The notes under the pieces: generated by a model
Seen by the model: only the letters and a program-made list of their open reading frames with translations
The model's database searches: none
Told to the model about the DNA's origin: nothing
NCBI GenBank assembly: GCA_934754445.1
Contig: CAKVHZ010000002.1
Coordinates: forward strand, 1 to 64,000
Reading direction: 5' to 3'
DNA: 64,000 nt
Source: an uncultured Clostridia bacterium
GTDB lineage: Bacteria; Bacillota; Clostridia; Christensenellales; UBA1242
Position numbers and translations under genes: made by a program
Part shown: piece by piece, positions 51,345 to 61,222 of the stretch
Layout: every line of letters starts with the position of its first letter
How positions within the stretch are numbered: the stretch's first letter is position 1

Positions 51345-52889
51345 ATGTTTAAAAATTTATATAAAGCAGTTTTTATTATCACTCTATTTTCTATTTTAAC
51401 TAGAATCTTAGGATTTTTTATTAGAATATTTATGAGCCGAGAATTAGGTGCAGAAATTATCGGTGTTTATCAAATTAGCATTAGTGTTGCTAGTGTATTT
51501 TTAACAATAGTTAATAGTGGAATACCACTTACAATTTCAAGACTAAGTGCTAAATATATGGCTAAGAACGAAATTGATAAAAGCAATAAGGTTGTTACAA
51601 GTGGGACAATAATTTCGTTTGGACTTGCTTTTTTAATATGTATTTTAACCATTATTTTTAAACCTTTAATAACCGAACTTTCTAATTCTAGTTTAGTTAC
51701 CGCTGTTTTAATTGCTTTACTTCCAGTAATTATAGGTTCTAGTTTAAATGTTGGCTTTAAGGGCTATTTATGGGGCTACCAAAAGCATTTTGAGAACTGC
51801 ATGGTAGATTTTATTGAACAAATTATAAAACTCGCCTTAATTATAATTACAGTGTCATTTTCTAAAACTGTTACACAAGGAATTATAAATTGTGCAATTA
51901 GTAGTAGTGTTGCTTGCTTAATATCTACTTTTATCAGCATGCTCTATTACTTTAAAAACAAAGGTAAATTTTCTAACCCCAAAGGTTACTTTTTAGATTT
52001 AGTTAAACAATCTACTCCTATCACACTTTTAAGAGTTATTTCTAGTTTGGGTGGCATGGTTATTTCTGTAATCGTTCCATTAAGATTAATGAGAGTAGGT
52101 TACACTCACGAGCAAGCAATGTCATTATTTGGTATTGCCCTTGGTATGACTCTTCCCTTACTTTATCTTCCTAACACTTTAGTTGGCTCTCTCGCCACCG
52201 CCTTAATACCAGATTTAGCAAAATTAAAAGCCGAAAACAACATGAAAGAATTTAATGAAAAAGTTAAATCTAGTTTAGTATTTTCTGTGTTTATATCTTT
52301 AGTTTTAGTCCCTTGTTTTATGGGTGTTGGGCGGCATATAGGTAGTTTTGTTTATAACAACGAATTAAGTGGTGTTATGCTTGAATATTGTGCTTTAATG
52401 ATGCTTCCTGAAGGAATTAATAATATAACAAATAGTGTTCTAAATTCTTTGGGACTTGAAAATAAAAGTTTTATAAATTACTTATTTGGTATGACTTTAT
52501 TAATTTTAAGTATAATTTTTCTACCTAAATATTTTGGAATTTACTCCCTAGCAATCGGCATGACTTTATCACTAATTGTTTCTGGTTACTTAAATTTAAG
52601 AATGATAAAAAAAGAAATTGGTGGTAAAAAATTAATTATTAATGAAATGAATAAAATGTTAATATTTTTAATTCCTTCAATTTTAATAAACAAATGGCTA
52701 TATAATGTGGTTAATTTAGTCTTTAATACATTCTTCTCTATTGCTATAAGTTCTATTGTTGGTTTTGTATTTTTTGTAAGTTTGTGCTTAATTTTTAAAA
52801 TATTCACTATTGATAGTTTATTAGTTAATTTTAAACGAATTAAGACTTTAAAAAGAAACAAAAAATCTAAAAGATTAAAAAAAGTATAA
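51345..52889 (+). CDS. spoVB: SpoVB-like MOP-superfamily flippase
   Basis: A 514-residue membrane protein with 14 TM helices. LTRILGFFIRIFMSRELGAE at the start and SISVASVFLTIVNSGIPLTI fit the MurJ/SpoVB-type lipid II flippases. RISSLGGMVISVIVP-like and GYLNLRMIKKEIG are typical of the SpoVB group. SpoVB moves lipid-linked precursors for spore cortex synthesis. The -10 box ends 5 nt before the ATG and there is no Shine-Dalgarno. Paralogues exist, so SpoVB versus another MOP family member is likely but not certain. Confidence 0.8.
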   Translation: MFKNLYKAVFIITLFSILTRILGFFIRIFMSRELGAEIIGVYQISISVASVFLTIVNSGIPLTISRLSAKYMAKNEIDKSNKVVTSGTIISFGLAFLICILTIIFKPLITELSNSSLVTAVLIALLPVIIGSSLNVGFKGYLWGYQKHFENCMVDFIEQIIKLALIIITVSFSKTVTQGIINCAISSSVACLISTFISMLYYFKNKGKFSNPKGYFLDLVKQSTPITLLRVISSLGGMVISVIVPLRLMRVGYTHEQAMSLFGIALGMTLPLLYLPNTLVGSLATALIPDLAKLKAENNMKEFNEKVKSSLVFSVFISLVLVPCFMGVGRHIGSFVYNNELSGVMLEYCALMMLPEGINNITNSVLNSLGLENKSFINYLFGMTLLILSIIFLPKYFGIYSLAIGMTLSLIVSGYLNLRMIKKEIGGKKLIINEMNKMLIFLIPSILINKWLYNVVNLVFNTFFSIAISSIVGFVFFVSLCLIFKIFTIDSLLVNFKRIKTLKRNKKSKRLKKV

Positions 52890-52907
52890 TAGGTTAATAA
52901 TTAAAGT

Positions 52908-53627
52908 ATGTTTACTTTAATTGCCCGTTGTGTTATTATTTATATTATAGTTTTATTCGTTTTTAGGTTAATGGGAAAACGACAACTTGGAGAGTTACAA
53001 CCTTTTGAGTTTGTTATAACTTTAATTGTCGCTGACCTTGCCACTATGCCTATGGCAGATACTGCAATTCCGTTAATTCATGGAGTTGTGCCTTTAATAA
53101 CTCTTTTGTTATTACACTTTATTATTTCGGTGCTAATAAGAAAGAGTATTTTTTGGCGTAAAGTTATAAGTGGAAAACCAGTTATAATCATCTCTCCACA
53201 AGGAATAGAATATGAAAATTTAAAAAAACTAAACCTAAATTTAAACGATATTCAAGAAAGTTTAAGAACACTAAATTATTATAATTTTGATGATATTGAA
53301 TATGCCATAGTAGAAACAAATGGCAAGATTACCGTAATACCAAAAGTAGCATCTACTCCCCCAACTTGCGAAGATTTACAAATAAATAAACCCGAAAATC
53401 ACTTAATAATGATTTTAATTTCCGATGGAAAACTTGTAAAAGAAAATTTAGAAATAGCAAAAATTGATGAAAATTTTATTTTAAGACAAATTAAAAAAAT
53501 AGGCGAAAGAAATATAAAAGATATTTTAATTTTTACTTTAGATAACGACGGAAATATGTATATTCAACCTAAAAATAAGCCCTATGTAACATTAAAAACA
53601 ACTTTTGAAGGTGGTAATAACTGGTGA
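52908..53627 (+). CDS. YetF/DUF421 membrane protein
   Basis: A 239-residue protein: three TM helices at the N-terminus with FRLMGKRQLGELQPFEFVIT, the DUF421 signature, then a cytosolic two-lobed alpha/beta domain (ISGKPVIIISPQGIEYENLK, LRTLNYYNFDDIEYAIVETN). DUF421 proteins (YetF, YdfS) are known from Bacilli spores and have a C-terminal domain of unknown role. It begins 18 nt after the flippase gene and overlaps the next gene. Confidence 0.88.
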   Translation: MFTLIARCVIIYIIVLFVFRLMGKRQLGELQPFEFVITLIVADLATMPMADTAIPLIHGVVPLITLLLLHFIISVLIRKSIFWRKVISGKPVIIISPQGIEYENLKKLNLNLNDIQESLRTLNYYNFDDIEYAIVETNGKITVIPKVASTPPTCEDLQINKPENHLIMILISDGKLVKENLEIAKIDENFILRQIKKIGERNIKDILIFTLDNDGNMYIQPKNKPYVTLKTTFEGGNNW

Positions 53628-54013
53628 AAAGAGGATTTGTAATTATAAGTCTATTTGTTATTTTAATAGGCTTGTGTGTATTAGAAGATGTTTATTTAAA
53701 ACAAAATTTAGTTAAACTTTATAATAGTAGTAATGATTTACTCACATTAGTTGAAAATAGTGAAAATGTAAACACTACCGAAATAAAAACAAAAATAGAA
53801 GACTTAAATAAATTTTGGAATAAAACTGAAGGTTATTTTTGCCTAGTTGTAAATCATATTAGTATGGAAGAAGCAGGCGAACAAATTTCTAAAATTGTGA
53901 CTTTAAGCGAATTAAATAAAAAAGACGAATTAATTGTAGAGATAAATTTATTAATTTATTATGCTAAAAGTTATGAACATATCATTGTTCCGCATATCCA
54001 AAACATTTTATAA
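53624..54013 (+). CDS. DUF4363-type protein paired with YetF
   Basis: A 129-residue protein with an N-terminal TM/signal helix (VIISLFVILIGLCVLEDVYL) and a helical extracytoplasmic part with TEIKTKIEDLNKFWNKTEGY and SEEA-like acidic stretches. The family commonly follows a DUF421 gene in Clostridia. GTG at 53624 overlaps the yetF TGA (GTGA), so the two are translationally coupled. The function is unknown. Confidence 0.75.
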   Translation: MKRGFVIISLFVILIGLCVLEDVYLKQNLVKLYNSSNDLLTLVENSENVNTTEIKTKIEDLNKFWNKTEGYFCLVVNHISMEEAGEQISKIVTLSELNKKDELIVEINLLIYYAKSYEHIIVPHIQNIL

Positions 54014-54023
54014 AATAAAGGTA

Positions 54024-54052
54024 TTGACAAACTTAAAAATCTATTTTATAAT
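54024..54052 (+). promoter_or_regulatory. Consensus promoter of the ankyrin gene
   Basis: TTGACA (54024-54029), 17 bp, TATAAT (54047-54052), perfect at both boxes; AAGGAG follows 6 nt before the ATG at 54075. Confidence 0.85.
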
Positions 54053-54074
54053 ATTAAAAATTTAAGGAGAAATT

Positions 54075-54563
54075 ATGAAACAAAAAATTTTTAGTAAAAT
54101 AGATTTATTAAATGCCGAAATAAAACACATTGAAGAAAAGATTAAAAAACAAAAAATTCTAGATATTAAACTTGAACAAGCATTAAAAAATAATGATTTA
54201 GAAAGTGTAAAATCTTTAATTTTAAATGATGGTGCAGATGTAAATGGATATGATGATAATAATGTTCCTTTCCTTTTTTACCCTATTATAAGAGATAATA
54301 TTGAGTTATTTAAATTTATGATTGAAAATGGTGCTAAAGTGGATATTATCGACAAACAAAAAAACACACCATTAATGATTGCTTGTAAATTATATACTAA
54401 TATTGATTTTGTGAAAATTTTGCTTGAAAACTATGCTGACCCTTATAAGAAAAATTCTAGAGGCAAAACAGCACTTGACTTTTTAGATAAAACTAGAAAC
54501 AAACAAAATAAAGCAAAATTAATAAAAGAAAAAATGTCTATTTATGAAAGTTTTGAACAATAA
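54075..54563 (+). CDS. Ankyrin-repeat protein
   Basis: A 162-residue soluble protein: an N-terminal coiled coil (~10-40) and three ankyrin-type repeats (ESVKSLILNDGADVNGYDDN, NIELFKFMIENGAKVDIIDK, IDFVKILLENYADPYKKNSR with GKTALDFL). It should bind another protein. Its strong promoter and own terminator show independent expression. No partner can be named. Confidence 0.85.
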   Translation: MKQKIFSKIDLLNAEIKHIEEKIKKQKILDIKLEQALKNNDLESVKSLILNDGADVNGYDDNNVPFLFYPIIRDNIELFKFMIENGAKVDIIDKQKNTPLMIACKLYTNIDFVKILLENYADPYKKNSRGKTALDFLDKTRNKQNKAKLIKEKMSIYESFEQ

Positions 54564-54601
54564 AAAAGGTGCTAGTGTTATTTAACATTAGCACCTTTTT
54601 T
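54562..54601. terminator. Terminator of the ankyrin gene
   Basis: Long stem AAAAAAGGTGCTAGTGTTA with its complement (one G-T pair) and a TTT loop, T runs on both strands. It also serves the minus-strand gene at 54618. Confidence 0.9.
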
Positions 54602-54617
54602 ATGCAAAATATTTATT

Positions 54618-54842
54618 CTATTTTTGTTCAGTCGCTTTATAATCATTAAATGCCGACATTAGACGATTATAAATATTATTTGCTTCTTCGCTATCATCAC
54701 ATAATATTATATCTGAATCATTTTTATATAAAACAATAACTGAATACTCATCATATACTTTACAATCTTCTAATTTTATTTCTTCAACATCTTTAATATT
54801 TGTTAAAACTGAATTAATTTTGCTTTCATTATCGTAGTTCAT
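54618..54842 (-). CDS. Small acidic protein of unknown function
   Basis: A 74-residue soluble protein that I do not recognise. Beta-rich centre (DEYSVIVLYKNDSDIILCDD) and a helical end (NNIYNRLMSAFNDYKA). The pattern is like small regulatory or YlbF-unrelated proteins but no family fits. It lies 30 bp after cysS and could be co-transcribed with it. Confidence 0.55.
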   Translation of the reverse strand: MNYDNESKINSVLTNIKDVEEIKLEDCKVYDEYSVIVLYKNDSDIILCDDSEEANNIYNRLMSAFNDYKATEQK

Positions 54843-54872
54843 ATCGTTCTTCCTTTAATAAATTTTAATGTT

Positions 54873-56261
54873 TTAATTTTTTATTATATTATAACCTTCT
54901 TTGCTATCTTTTATTGTGTAGCCAAGTTCGGTTATTTTATTTCTTAACTCATCTGCCTTTGAAAAATCTTTACTCTGTTTTGCTAACCATCTTTCTTGTG
55001 CTAGGTTTATTACTTCATCAGGTATTTTGCTATTGTTTTTATTATCAATTTCACAAATGAAATCATCAGCATTATGTTTAAATAAACCTAATAAACTATA
55101 AGTTTGTTTTATTGCATTAACATCTTCTATACAAGTTTCATCATCATTTTTTAATTTGTTATTTATTTGTTTAAAATAACCAAATAGGTTAGAAATCGCT
55201 TTAGATGTGTTAAAATCATCATCCATGCATTCGTTAAATTCTTTATCTATGTTACTATTAACTTTATCGCTTTTATAGGTCTTTTCTACATTTTTAATGG
55301 TTACATAAAAATTATAAAGTTGTTTTTCTGCTTCATCAAATAGTCCATCTACAATATTTATGTCGTTTTTATAATTTGTTTGAAGTAAAGCAAATCTTAT
55401 AACTTCGTTATCATATTTATTTAATAAATCTTTTAGTGTTATTCCATTTCCTAAAGATTTACTCATTTTTTGACCATTAATTTTTACTAGTCCATTATGA
55501 ATCCAATATTTAGCAAATTGTTTACCAGTTAATGCTTCGGTTTGTGCAATTTCATTTTCATGATGTGGGAAAATCAAATCTCTACCACCGCCATGAATAT
55601 CTATTTGTTCACCTAAATTATAATAGTTCATAGCACTACATTCTATATGCCAACCGGGTCTACCTTTACCCCAAGGACTTTCCCAATAAATTTCTTCTGG
55701 TTTCGCACTTTTCCATAATGCAAAATCTAACGGGCTATGTTTATTTTCAAGTAATTCTACCCTAACACCATTTTTTGCATCTTCTAAGTTACGATTACTT
55801 AATTTGCCATAACCTTTAAACTTTTCAACATCATAATATACATCACCCTCTTTTGTTGTGTATGCATACCCTTTTTCTATTAATTTAGAAATAAATTCAA
55901 TAATTTGTGGTATTGTTTCGGTGGCTTTTAAAGTAAGTGTTGCTTTTTCTACGCCAAGTTTATCCATTTCTTCATCAATCTTAATAATGTTTGCTTTAGC
56001 AAAATCTAGTGGATTAACGCCTAATTTTAAAGCGTTTGCAATAATCTTGTCATCAACATCAGTGTAATTTCTTGCATAAGTTACTTTATAACCTTTTTTT
56101 TCTAAATACTTTCTTATTATGTCAAAAACCATCGCTTGAATTGCATGACCAATATGTGCTTCGCCACTAACCGTAATTCCGCAAGCATACATTTTAACTT
56201 CGCCATCTTTTAATGGTTTAAATTCTTCTTTAGTTCTTGTTAAACTATTATAAATTTTCAT
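54873..56261 (-). CDS. cysS: Cysteinyl-tRNA synthetase
   Basis: A 462-residue class I synthetase. The N-terminal motif GEAHIGHAIQAM contains HIGH, the zinc ligands are in MYACGITVSG, WHIECSAMNYY and FPHHENEIAQ, and KMSKSLGNGIT is the KMSKS loop. The C-terminal anticodon-binding region is helical. AGGAG precedes the ATG. It has its own promoter, and no T-box is visible. Confidence 0.96.
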   Translation of the reverse strand: MKIYNSLTRTKEEFKPLKDGEVKMYACGITVSGEAHIGHAIQAMVFDIIRKYLEKKGYKVTYARNYTDVDDKIIANALKLGVNPLDFAKANIIKIDEEMDKLGVEKATLTLKATETIPQIIEFISKLIEKGYAYTTKEGDVYYDVEKFKGYGKLSNRNLEDAKNGVRVELLENKHSPLDFALWKSAKPEEIYWESPWGKGRPGWHIECSAMNYYNLGEQIDIHGGGRDLIFPHHENEIAQTEALTGKQFAKYWIHNGLVKINGQKMSKSLGNGITLKDLLNKYDNEVIRFALLQTNYKNDINIVDGLFDEAEKQLYNFYVTIKNVEKTYKSDKVNSNIDKEFNECMDDDFNTSKAISNLFGYFKQINNKLKNDDETCIEDVNAIKQTYSLLGLFKHNADDFICEIDNKNNSKIPDEVINLAQERWLAKQSKDFSKADELRNKITELGYTIKDSKEGYNIIKN

Positions 56262-56280
56262 AAAACTCCTATAGATATAT

Positions 56281-56308
56281 ATTATAAAAATATTAATAAT
56301 TTTGTCAA
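56281..56308 (-). promoter_or_regulatory. Promoter of cysS
   Basis: Minus strand TTGACA (56308-56303), 16 bp, TATAAT (56286-56281). The leader is about 13 nt and contains AGGAG, so a T-box leader is excluded. Confidence 0.65.
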
Positions 56309-56348
56309 ATAGTTAAAATGTATTTACATATTAAAATTTTAATAAAAT

Positions 56349-59177
56349 TTATTTATTTTCATTTAATATTTTATTCAAATATATACCTGTATAACTTTCT
56401 TTATTTTTAGCAATTTTTTCTGGTGTGCCACAGTCAATTACTTCGCCACCATTTTTACCGCCGTCTTTACCTAAATCTATAATATAATCGGCAGTTTTTA
56501 TTATATCTAAATTGTGCTCAATAACTACGCAAGTGTTTCCACCTTCAACAAGTCTTTGTAAAATTTGTGATAATTTTTTAACATCATACATGTGTAGTCC
56601 TGTTGTTGGTTCATCTAAAATATATAATGTTTTACCAGTAGATTTTTTACATAATTCAGTTGCAAGTTTAACCCTTTGTGCTTCTCCGCCACTAAGTGTT
56701 GTTGCACTTTGACCAAGTTTTATATATCCTAGTCCTACATCATATAATGTTTGAAGTTTATTTTTAATAATAGGATAAGCATCAAAAAAGTTTAAAGCAT
56801 CTTCTATTGTCATATCTAAAACGTCACTTATGCTCTTTCCTTTATATTTAACTTCTAGTGTTTCTCTATTATATCTTTTACCTTTACAAACTTCACAAGG
56901 AACATAAACATCGGGTAAAAAATACATTTCTATTTTTTTAATACCATCTCCGCTACATGCTTCACATCTTCCACCTGCAACATTAAAACTAAATCTTCCT
57001 TGAGTATATCCACGCATTTTACTAAGTTCAGTTTGAGCAAATAATTCTCTTATATGCGTAAACAAGCCAGTATATGTTGCTGGATTACTTCGTGGTGTTC
57101 TACCTATAGGTGTTTGGTCTATATTGATTACTTTATCTATATTTTCTTCAATACCTATAACATTTTTACAACCTATAAAAGAATTAAAAGGTTTTTTATT
57201 AGTAATATTACTAGCATTTGGAAGCAAAGTATTATTAACTAGTGTTGATTTTCCACTTCCGCTAACCCCAGTAACAACAGTTAAAACCCCTAGTGGAATT
57301 TTAACATTTATGTTTTTTAGATTATTTAAATTTGCACCTTTTATTTCAATATAACCTTTACTTGGTTTTCTTCTAATAGTTGGAATCTCAATTTGTTGTT
57401 CTTTTCTTAAAAACTGACCTGTTAAACTTTCTTTACTATTCAATATGTCTTGTAAAGTTCCTTGTGCCACAACTTCTCCGCCATGCACTCCAGCAAATTT
57501 CCCAATATCTACTATATAATCGGCACTTCTTATAGTATCTTCATCATGCTCTACCACTATAATAGTATTACCTAAATCTCTTAAGTGTTTTAAGGTTTCA
57601 ATAAGTTTATCGTTATCTTTTTGATGAAGTCCAATTGATGGTTCATCTAAAATATATAAAACTCCTACAAGTCCACTACCTATTTGAGAAGCAAGTCTTA
57701 TTCTTTGACTTTCGCCCCCACTTAATGTTCCACTACTTCGAGATAATGTTAAATAGCCTAATCCTACATTTTTTAAAAAACCAAATCTCGCCTTAATTTC
57801 TTTTACTATATGTTCACTGATTGTTTTTTCGGTTTCCGTTAATTTTAAGTTATCTATAAAATTATCGGCATCATCAATGCTCATATTACAAAAATCCATA
57901 ATATTTTTACCATCAATTAAAACATTTAATGCTTGACTATTTAATCTTTGTCCTTTGCAGACAGGGCAAGGTGTTTCAACCATATATTTTTGAATTTCGC
58001 CTTTAATATAATCACTCGTTGTTTCTCTAAATCTTCGCTCTAAATTTGGAATAATTCCTTCATATTTAGATGTATAGGTTGTTTCCCATTTTTTTGTTTT
58101 AATCGTTACATCTATTTCATCGCCTGTTCCATATAATAATAAATTAATTATATTTTCTGGCAAATTTTTAATAGGCTCATCTAAACTAAACCCATATTTT
58201 TTGCTTAATGCTTTAAATTGGCTAGAAGATATACTACCCATATCCATGTTCCAACCACTAATTGTTAATGCTCCTTCATTAATGGATAAGTTTGGTTTAC
58301 ATAAAATTAAATCTTTACTTACCTTGCTTTTAAAACCAAGTCCAGAACACTCTTTGCACGCACCAAATGGGTTATTAAAACTAAAAAGTCTTGGAGATAT
58401 TTCATCATAACTAAATCCGCAGGTTGGACAAGCAAAATTTGTTGAATATAGCGTTTCATTTTCGCCCTGAGTAATGATTACTTTGCCTTTTGATAACTTA
58501 ATCGCATTTTCCACGCTCTCTTCAATACGACCCAAATTATCATCTTTAATTATTATTCTATCAATAATAACATTAATAGTGTGTTTTATGTTTTTATCTA
58601 AACTAATTTCTTCATCTAAAGTGTAAACATTTCCATCTACTTTAACACGAGCATAACCGCTTTTATTTAAACTTTCAAATAGTTTACTAAATGTGCCTTT
58701 TTCTCGGTTTACTAGCGGTGCTTCTATTAAAATCTTTTCGCCAATTCCAATTTCTTTAATTTTGTCTACAATTTGGTCAACTGTTTGTCTTTTTATAGGT
58801 TTATGACAATTTACACAATAAGGTGTGCCAATATGAGCATAAAATAATCTTAAATAATCATAAATTTCGGTTATTGTTCCAACAGTTGACCGAGGGTTAT
58901 TGCTTGTGCTTTTTTGGTCTATTGCAATTGCTGGAGATAAACCTTCAATAGAATCTACATCTGGTTTTTGCATTTGCCCTAAAAATTGTCGGGCATAAGA
59001 AGATAAACTTTCCATAAATTTTCGTTGACCTTCAGCAAAAATCGTGTCAAAAGCGAGTGTGCTTTTACCACTACCACTAACACCTGTAAAAACAATTAAT
59101 TTGTTTCTAGGTAAAGTTAAATTAATATTTTTTAAATTGTTTTCTCTAGCTCCATTAATTTTAATAAATTCTTCCAC
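56349..59177 (-). CDS. uvrA: Excinuclease ABC subunit A
   Basis: A 942-residue damage sensor of nucleotide excision repair with two ABC modules. Walker A GVSGSGKSTLAFDTIF and GVSGSGKSTLVNNTLL, signatures LSGGESQRIRLASQIG and LSGGEAQRVKLATELC, and Cys motifs CPTCGF, CKECSG, CPVCKGQR, CEACSGDG, CEVCKGKR for zinc. GTG start at 59177 overlaps the uvrB stop TAG by one base, with AGGAG upstream. Typical length. Confidence 0.97.
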   Translation of the reverse strand: MEEFIKINGARENNLKNINLTLPRNKLIVFTGVSGSGKSTLAFDTIFAEGQRKFMESLSSYARQFLGQMQKPDVDSIEGLSPAIAIDQKSTSNNPRSTVGTITEIYDYLRLFYAHIGTPYCVNCHKPIKRQTVDQIVDKIKEIGIGEKILIEAPLVNREKGTFSKLFESLNKSGYARVKVDGNVYTLDEEISLDKNIKHTINVIIDRIIIKDDNLGRIEESVENAIKLSKGKVIITQGENETLYSTNFACPTCGFSYDEISPRLFSFNNPFGACKECSGLGFKSKVSKDLILCKPNLSINEGALTISGWNMDMGSISSSQFKALSKKYGFSLDEPIKNLPENIINLLLYGTGDEIDVTIKTKKWETTYTSKYEGIIPNLERRFRETTSDYIKGEIQKYMVETPCPVCKGQRLNSQALNVLIDGKNIMDFCNMSIDDADNFIDNLKLTETEKTISEHIVKEIKARFGFLKNVGLGYLTLSRSSGTLSGGESQRIRLASQIGSGLVGVLYILDEPSIGLHQKDNDKLIETLKHLRDLGNTIIVVEHDEDTIRSADYIVDIGKFAGVHGGEVVAQGTLQDILNSKESLTGQFLRKEQQIEIPTIRRKPSKGYIEIKGANLNNLKNINVKIPLGVLTVVTGVSGSGKSTLVNNTLLPNASNITNKKPFNSFIGCKNVIGIEENIDKVINIDQTPIGRTPRSNPATYTGLFTHIRELFAQTELSKMRGYTQGRFSFNVAGGRCEACSGDGIKKIEMYFLPDVYVPCEVCKGKRYNRETLEVKYKGKSISDVLDMTIEDALNFFDAYPIIKNKLQTLYDVGLGYIKLGQSATTLSGGEAQRVKLATELCKKSTGKTLYILDEPTTGLHMYDVKKLSQILQRLVEGGNTCVVIEHNLDIIKTADYIIDLGKDGGKNGGEVIDCGTPEKIAKNKESYTGIYLNKILNENK

Positions 59178-61147
59178 TATTTTTCTCCTATTAGTTTTTT
59201 AAGTTCTTTAATTTCTTCTCTATATTTAATAGCCTTTTCAAAATCAAGTTCTTTGCTTGCCGTTCTCATTAAACCTTTAATTAATTCTATCTTTTTAGGG
59301 ATTTCTTTTAAATCAATTTTCTCAACATTTGTGTCTACTTTTTTAGCAATTTCTAGTGTATTTTTTACTTGTTTTATAATTGTTTTAGGAACAATATGAT
59401 GCTCTTTATTGTATTCCATTTGAATTTTTCGTCTTCTCTCGGTCTCATCTATTGCTTTTTTCATGCTTTTTGTTATAACATCGGCATACATAATAACTTT
59501 TGCTTCGCTATTTCTCGCTGCCCTACCTATGGTTTGAATAAGTGATGTTTCACTTCTTAAAAAGCCTTCTTTATCAGCATCTAAAATAGCAACTAGCATT
59601 ACTTCAGGAATATCTAAGCCTTCACGAAGAAGGTTGATTCCTACAATAACTTCAATTTCGCCTAAACGAAGAGAATTTATTATATCTATTCTCTCTAATG
59701 TATCAATTTCGCTATGCAAATATTTAACTTTTATGCCATAGTCTAAGAGATATCCAGTAAGTGCTTCACTCATTTTTTTAGTTAAAGTAGTAACTAAAAC
59801 TCTGCCACCTTTTTCTTTAACTTTGTTAATTTCCGAAATCAAATCATCAATTTGACCTTCAATTTTTCTAACTTCAACTTCTGGGTCAAGCAAGCCAGTT
59901 GGTCTTATAATTTGCTCAGCGACATTACCCGCTTGTTTCAATTCGTATTCCCCCGGAGTTGCTGAAACATAAATTACTTGCCCAAGTTTATCGTTAAATT
60001 CGTCAAAAGTAAGTGGTCTGTTATCATAACTAGATTTCAATCTAAAGCCATATTCAACTAGATTAACTTTTCTACTTCTATCTCCGTTATACATCGCCCT
60101 AATTTGCGGAATTGTTATATGACTTTCATCTATAAAAAGCACAAAATTTTTGTTAAAATAATCAAGTAAAGTGTATGGCGGTTCACCAACATTTCTGCCA
60201 TCAAAATATCGTGAATAGTTTTCTATTCCGTTGCAATAACCCATTTCACGCATCATTTCAATATCATAACTCGTTCGTTGTTTAAGTCTTTCAGCCTCAA
60301 GTAGTTTCCCTTTTTTCATCATGTCTTCCACTTCTATTTCGGCATCATGTTCAATAGTTTTTAATACATTTAATAATTTTTCACTACCAACAGCATAGTG
60401 ACTTGCGGGATAAATTGCAACATGGTTTAATCTTGAAATAACCTTGCCAGTTACATAGTCTATTTCGCTTATTTGCTCAATTTCATCGCCAAAAAACTCA
60501 ATTCTATAAGCGGTATCGCTAGAAAATGCTGGAATAACTTCAACAATATCGCCACGAACTCTAAAGGTTGCACGAGTAAAATCTATATCATTTCGCTCAT
60601 ATTGAATATTAACAAGCCGTTTTACAAGTTCATCTCTATCCATTTTGTCCCCTGGTCGCATAGAAATTTGCAAACCTGAATATTCTTCTGGACTACCTAA
60701 ACCATATATGCACGAAACCGAAGCAACAACTATTGTGTCATTACGCTCTAAAAGTGAACAAGTTGCACTATGGCGTAATTTATCTATATCATCGTTTATA
60801 CTCATATCTTTTTCAATATAAGTATCGCTAGAAACTATATATGCTTCTGGTTGATAATAATCGTAATAAGAAACAAAAAATTCAACCCTATTATTAGGAA
60901 AAAACTCACGAAATTCGTTGCAAAGTTGTGCCGCTAGTGTTTTATTATGAGCAAGCACTAAAACAGGACGGTTTAATTTTTCAATTACTTTAGCCATAGT
61001 ATATGTTTTGCCACTACCGGTAACCCCTAATAATACTTGACTTTTTAAACCATCTTCAATGCCTTCCACTAAACTTTCTATTGCTTTTGGTTGGTCGCCA
61101 CTTGGTGAATATTTACTAACAACTTCAAACTTATGTGAATAATCCAT
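59177..61147 (-). CDS. uvrB: Excinuclease ABC subunit B
   Basis: A 656-residue helicase-like protein that verifies damage and loads UvrC. Walker [15 protein letters not shown], the beta-hairpin region [24 protein letters not shown] Walker B, and motif [13 protein letters not shown], with a C-terminal UvrC-binding UVR motif ([20 protein letters not shown]). The ATG at 61147 has no Shine-Dalgarno and starts 6 nt after the -10 box, so a leaderless mRNA is predicted. uvrBA form an operon. Confidence 0.97.
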   Translation of the reverse strand: MDYSHKFEVVSKYSPSGDQPKAIESLVEGIEDGLKSQVLLGVTGSGKTYTMAKVIEKLNRPVLVLAHNKTLAAQLCNEFREFFPNNRVEFFVSYYDYYQPEAYIVSSDTYIEKDMSINDDIDKLRHSATCSLLERNDTIVVASVSCIYGLGSPEEYSGLQISMRPGDKMDRDELVKRLVNIQYERNDIDFTRATFRVRGDIVEVIPAFSSDTAYRIEFFGDEIEQISEIDYVTGKVISRLNHVAIYPASHYAVGSEKLLNVLKTIEHDAEIEVEDMMKKGKLLEAERLKQRTSYDIEMMREMGYCNGIENYSRYFDGRNVGEPPYTLLDYFNKNFVLFIDESHITIPQIRAMYNGDRSRKVNLVEYGFRLKSSYDNRPLTFDEFNDKLGQVIYVSATPGEYELKQAGNVAEQIIRPTGLLDPEVEVRKIEGQIDDLISEINKVKEKGGRVLVTTLTKKMSEALTGYLLDYGIKVKYLHSEIDTLERIDIINSLRLGEIEVIVGINLLREGLDIPEVMLVAILDADKEGFLRSETSLIQTIGRAARNSEAKVIMYADVITKSMKKAIDETERRRKIQMEYNKEHHIVPKTIIKQVKNTLEIAKKVDTNVEKIDLKEIPKKIELIKGLMRTASKELDFEKAIKYREEIKELKKLIGEK

Positions 61148-61153
61148 ATATTA

Positions 61154-61162
61154 ATTATACCA
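61154..61162 (-). promoter_or_regulatory. Extended -10 promoter of uvrB, leaderless
   Basis: TGGTATAAT on the minus strand (61162-61154): TG-N-TATAAT, an extended -10 element, with a poor -35. The ATG begins at 61147, the predicted first base of the transcript. I saw no CIRCE- or LexA-like box near it. Confidence 0.6.
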
Positions 61163-61201
61163 CATATAAAAAAAATTAGGAATTAATCTTTTAAATTAAA
61201 T

Positions 61202-61222
61202 AAAAAAGTGCTAAAAGCACTT
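61202..61222 (-). terminator. Terminator of the winged-helix/TM gene pair
   Basis: AAGTGCT / AGCACTT stem with an AAA loop, on the minus strand followed by a T run. It overlaps the stop codon of the gene at 61221. Confidence 0.65.

Noticed and set aside
53624..53627. TGA read as tryptophan (alternative code)
   Set aside because: The yetF gene ends with a TGG codon followed by TGA in the overlap, and several other genes end in TGA at operon junctions, so TGA is a stop.
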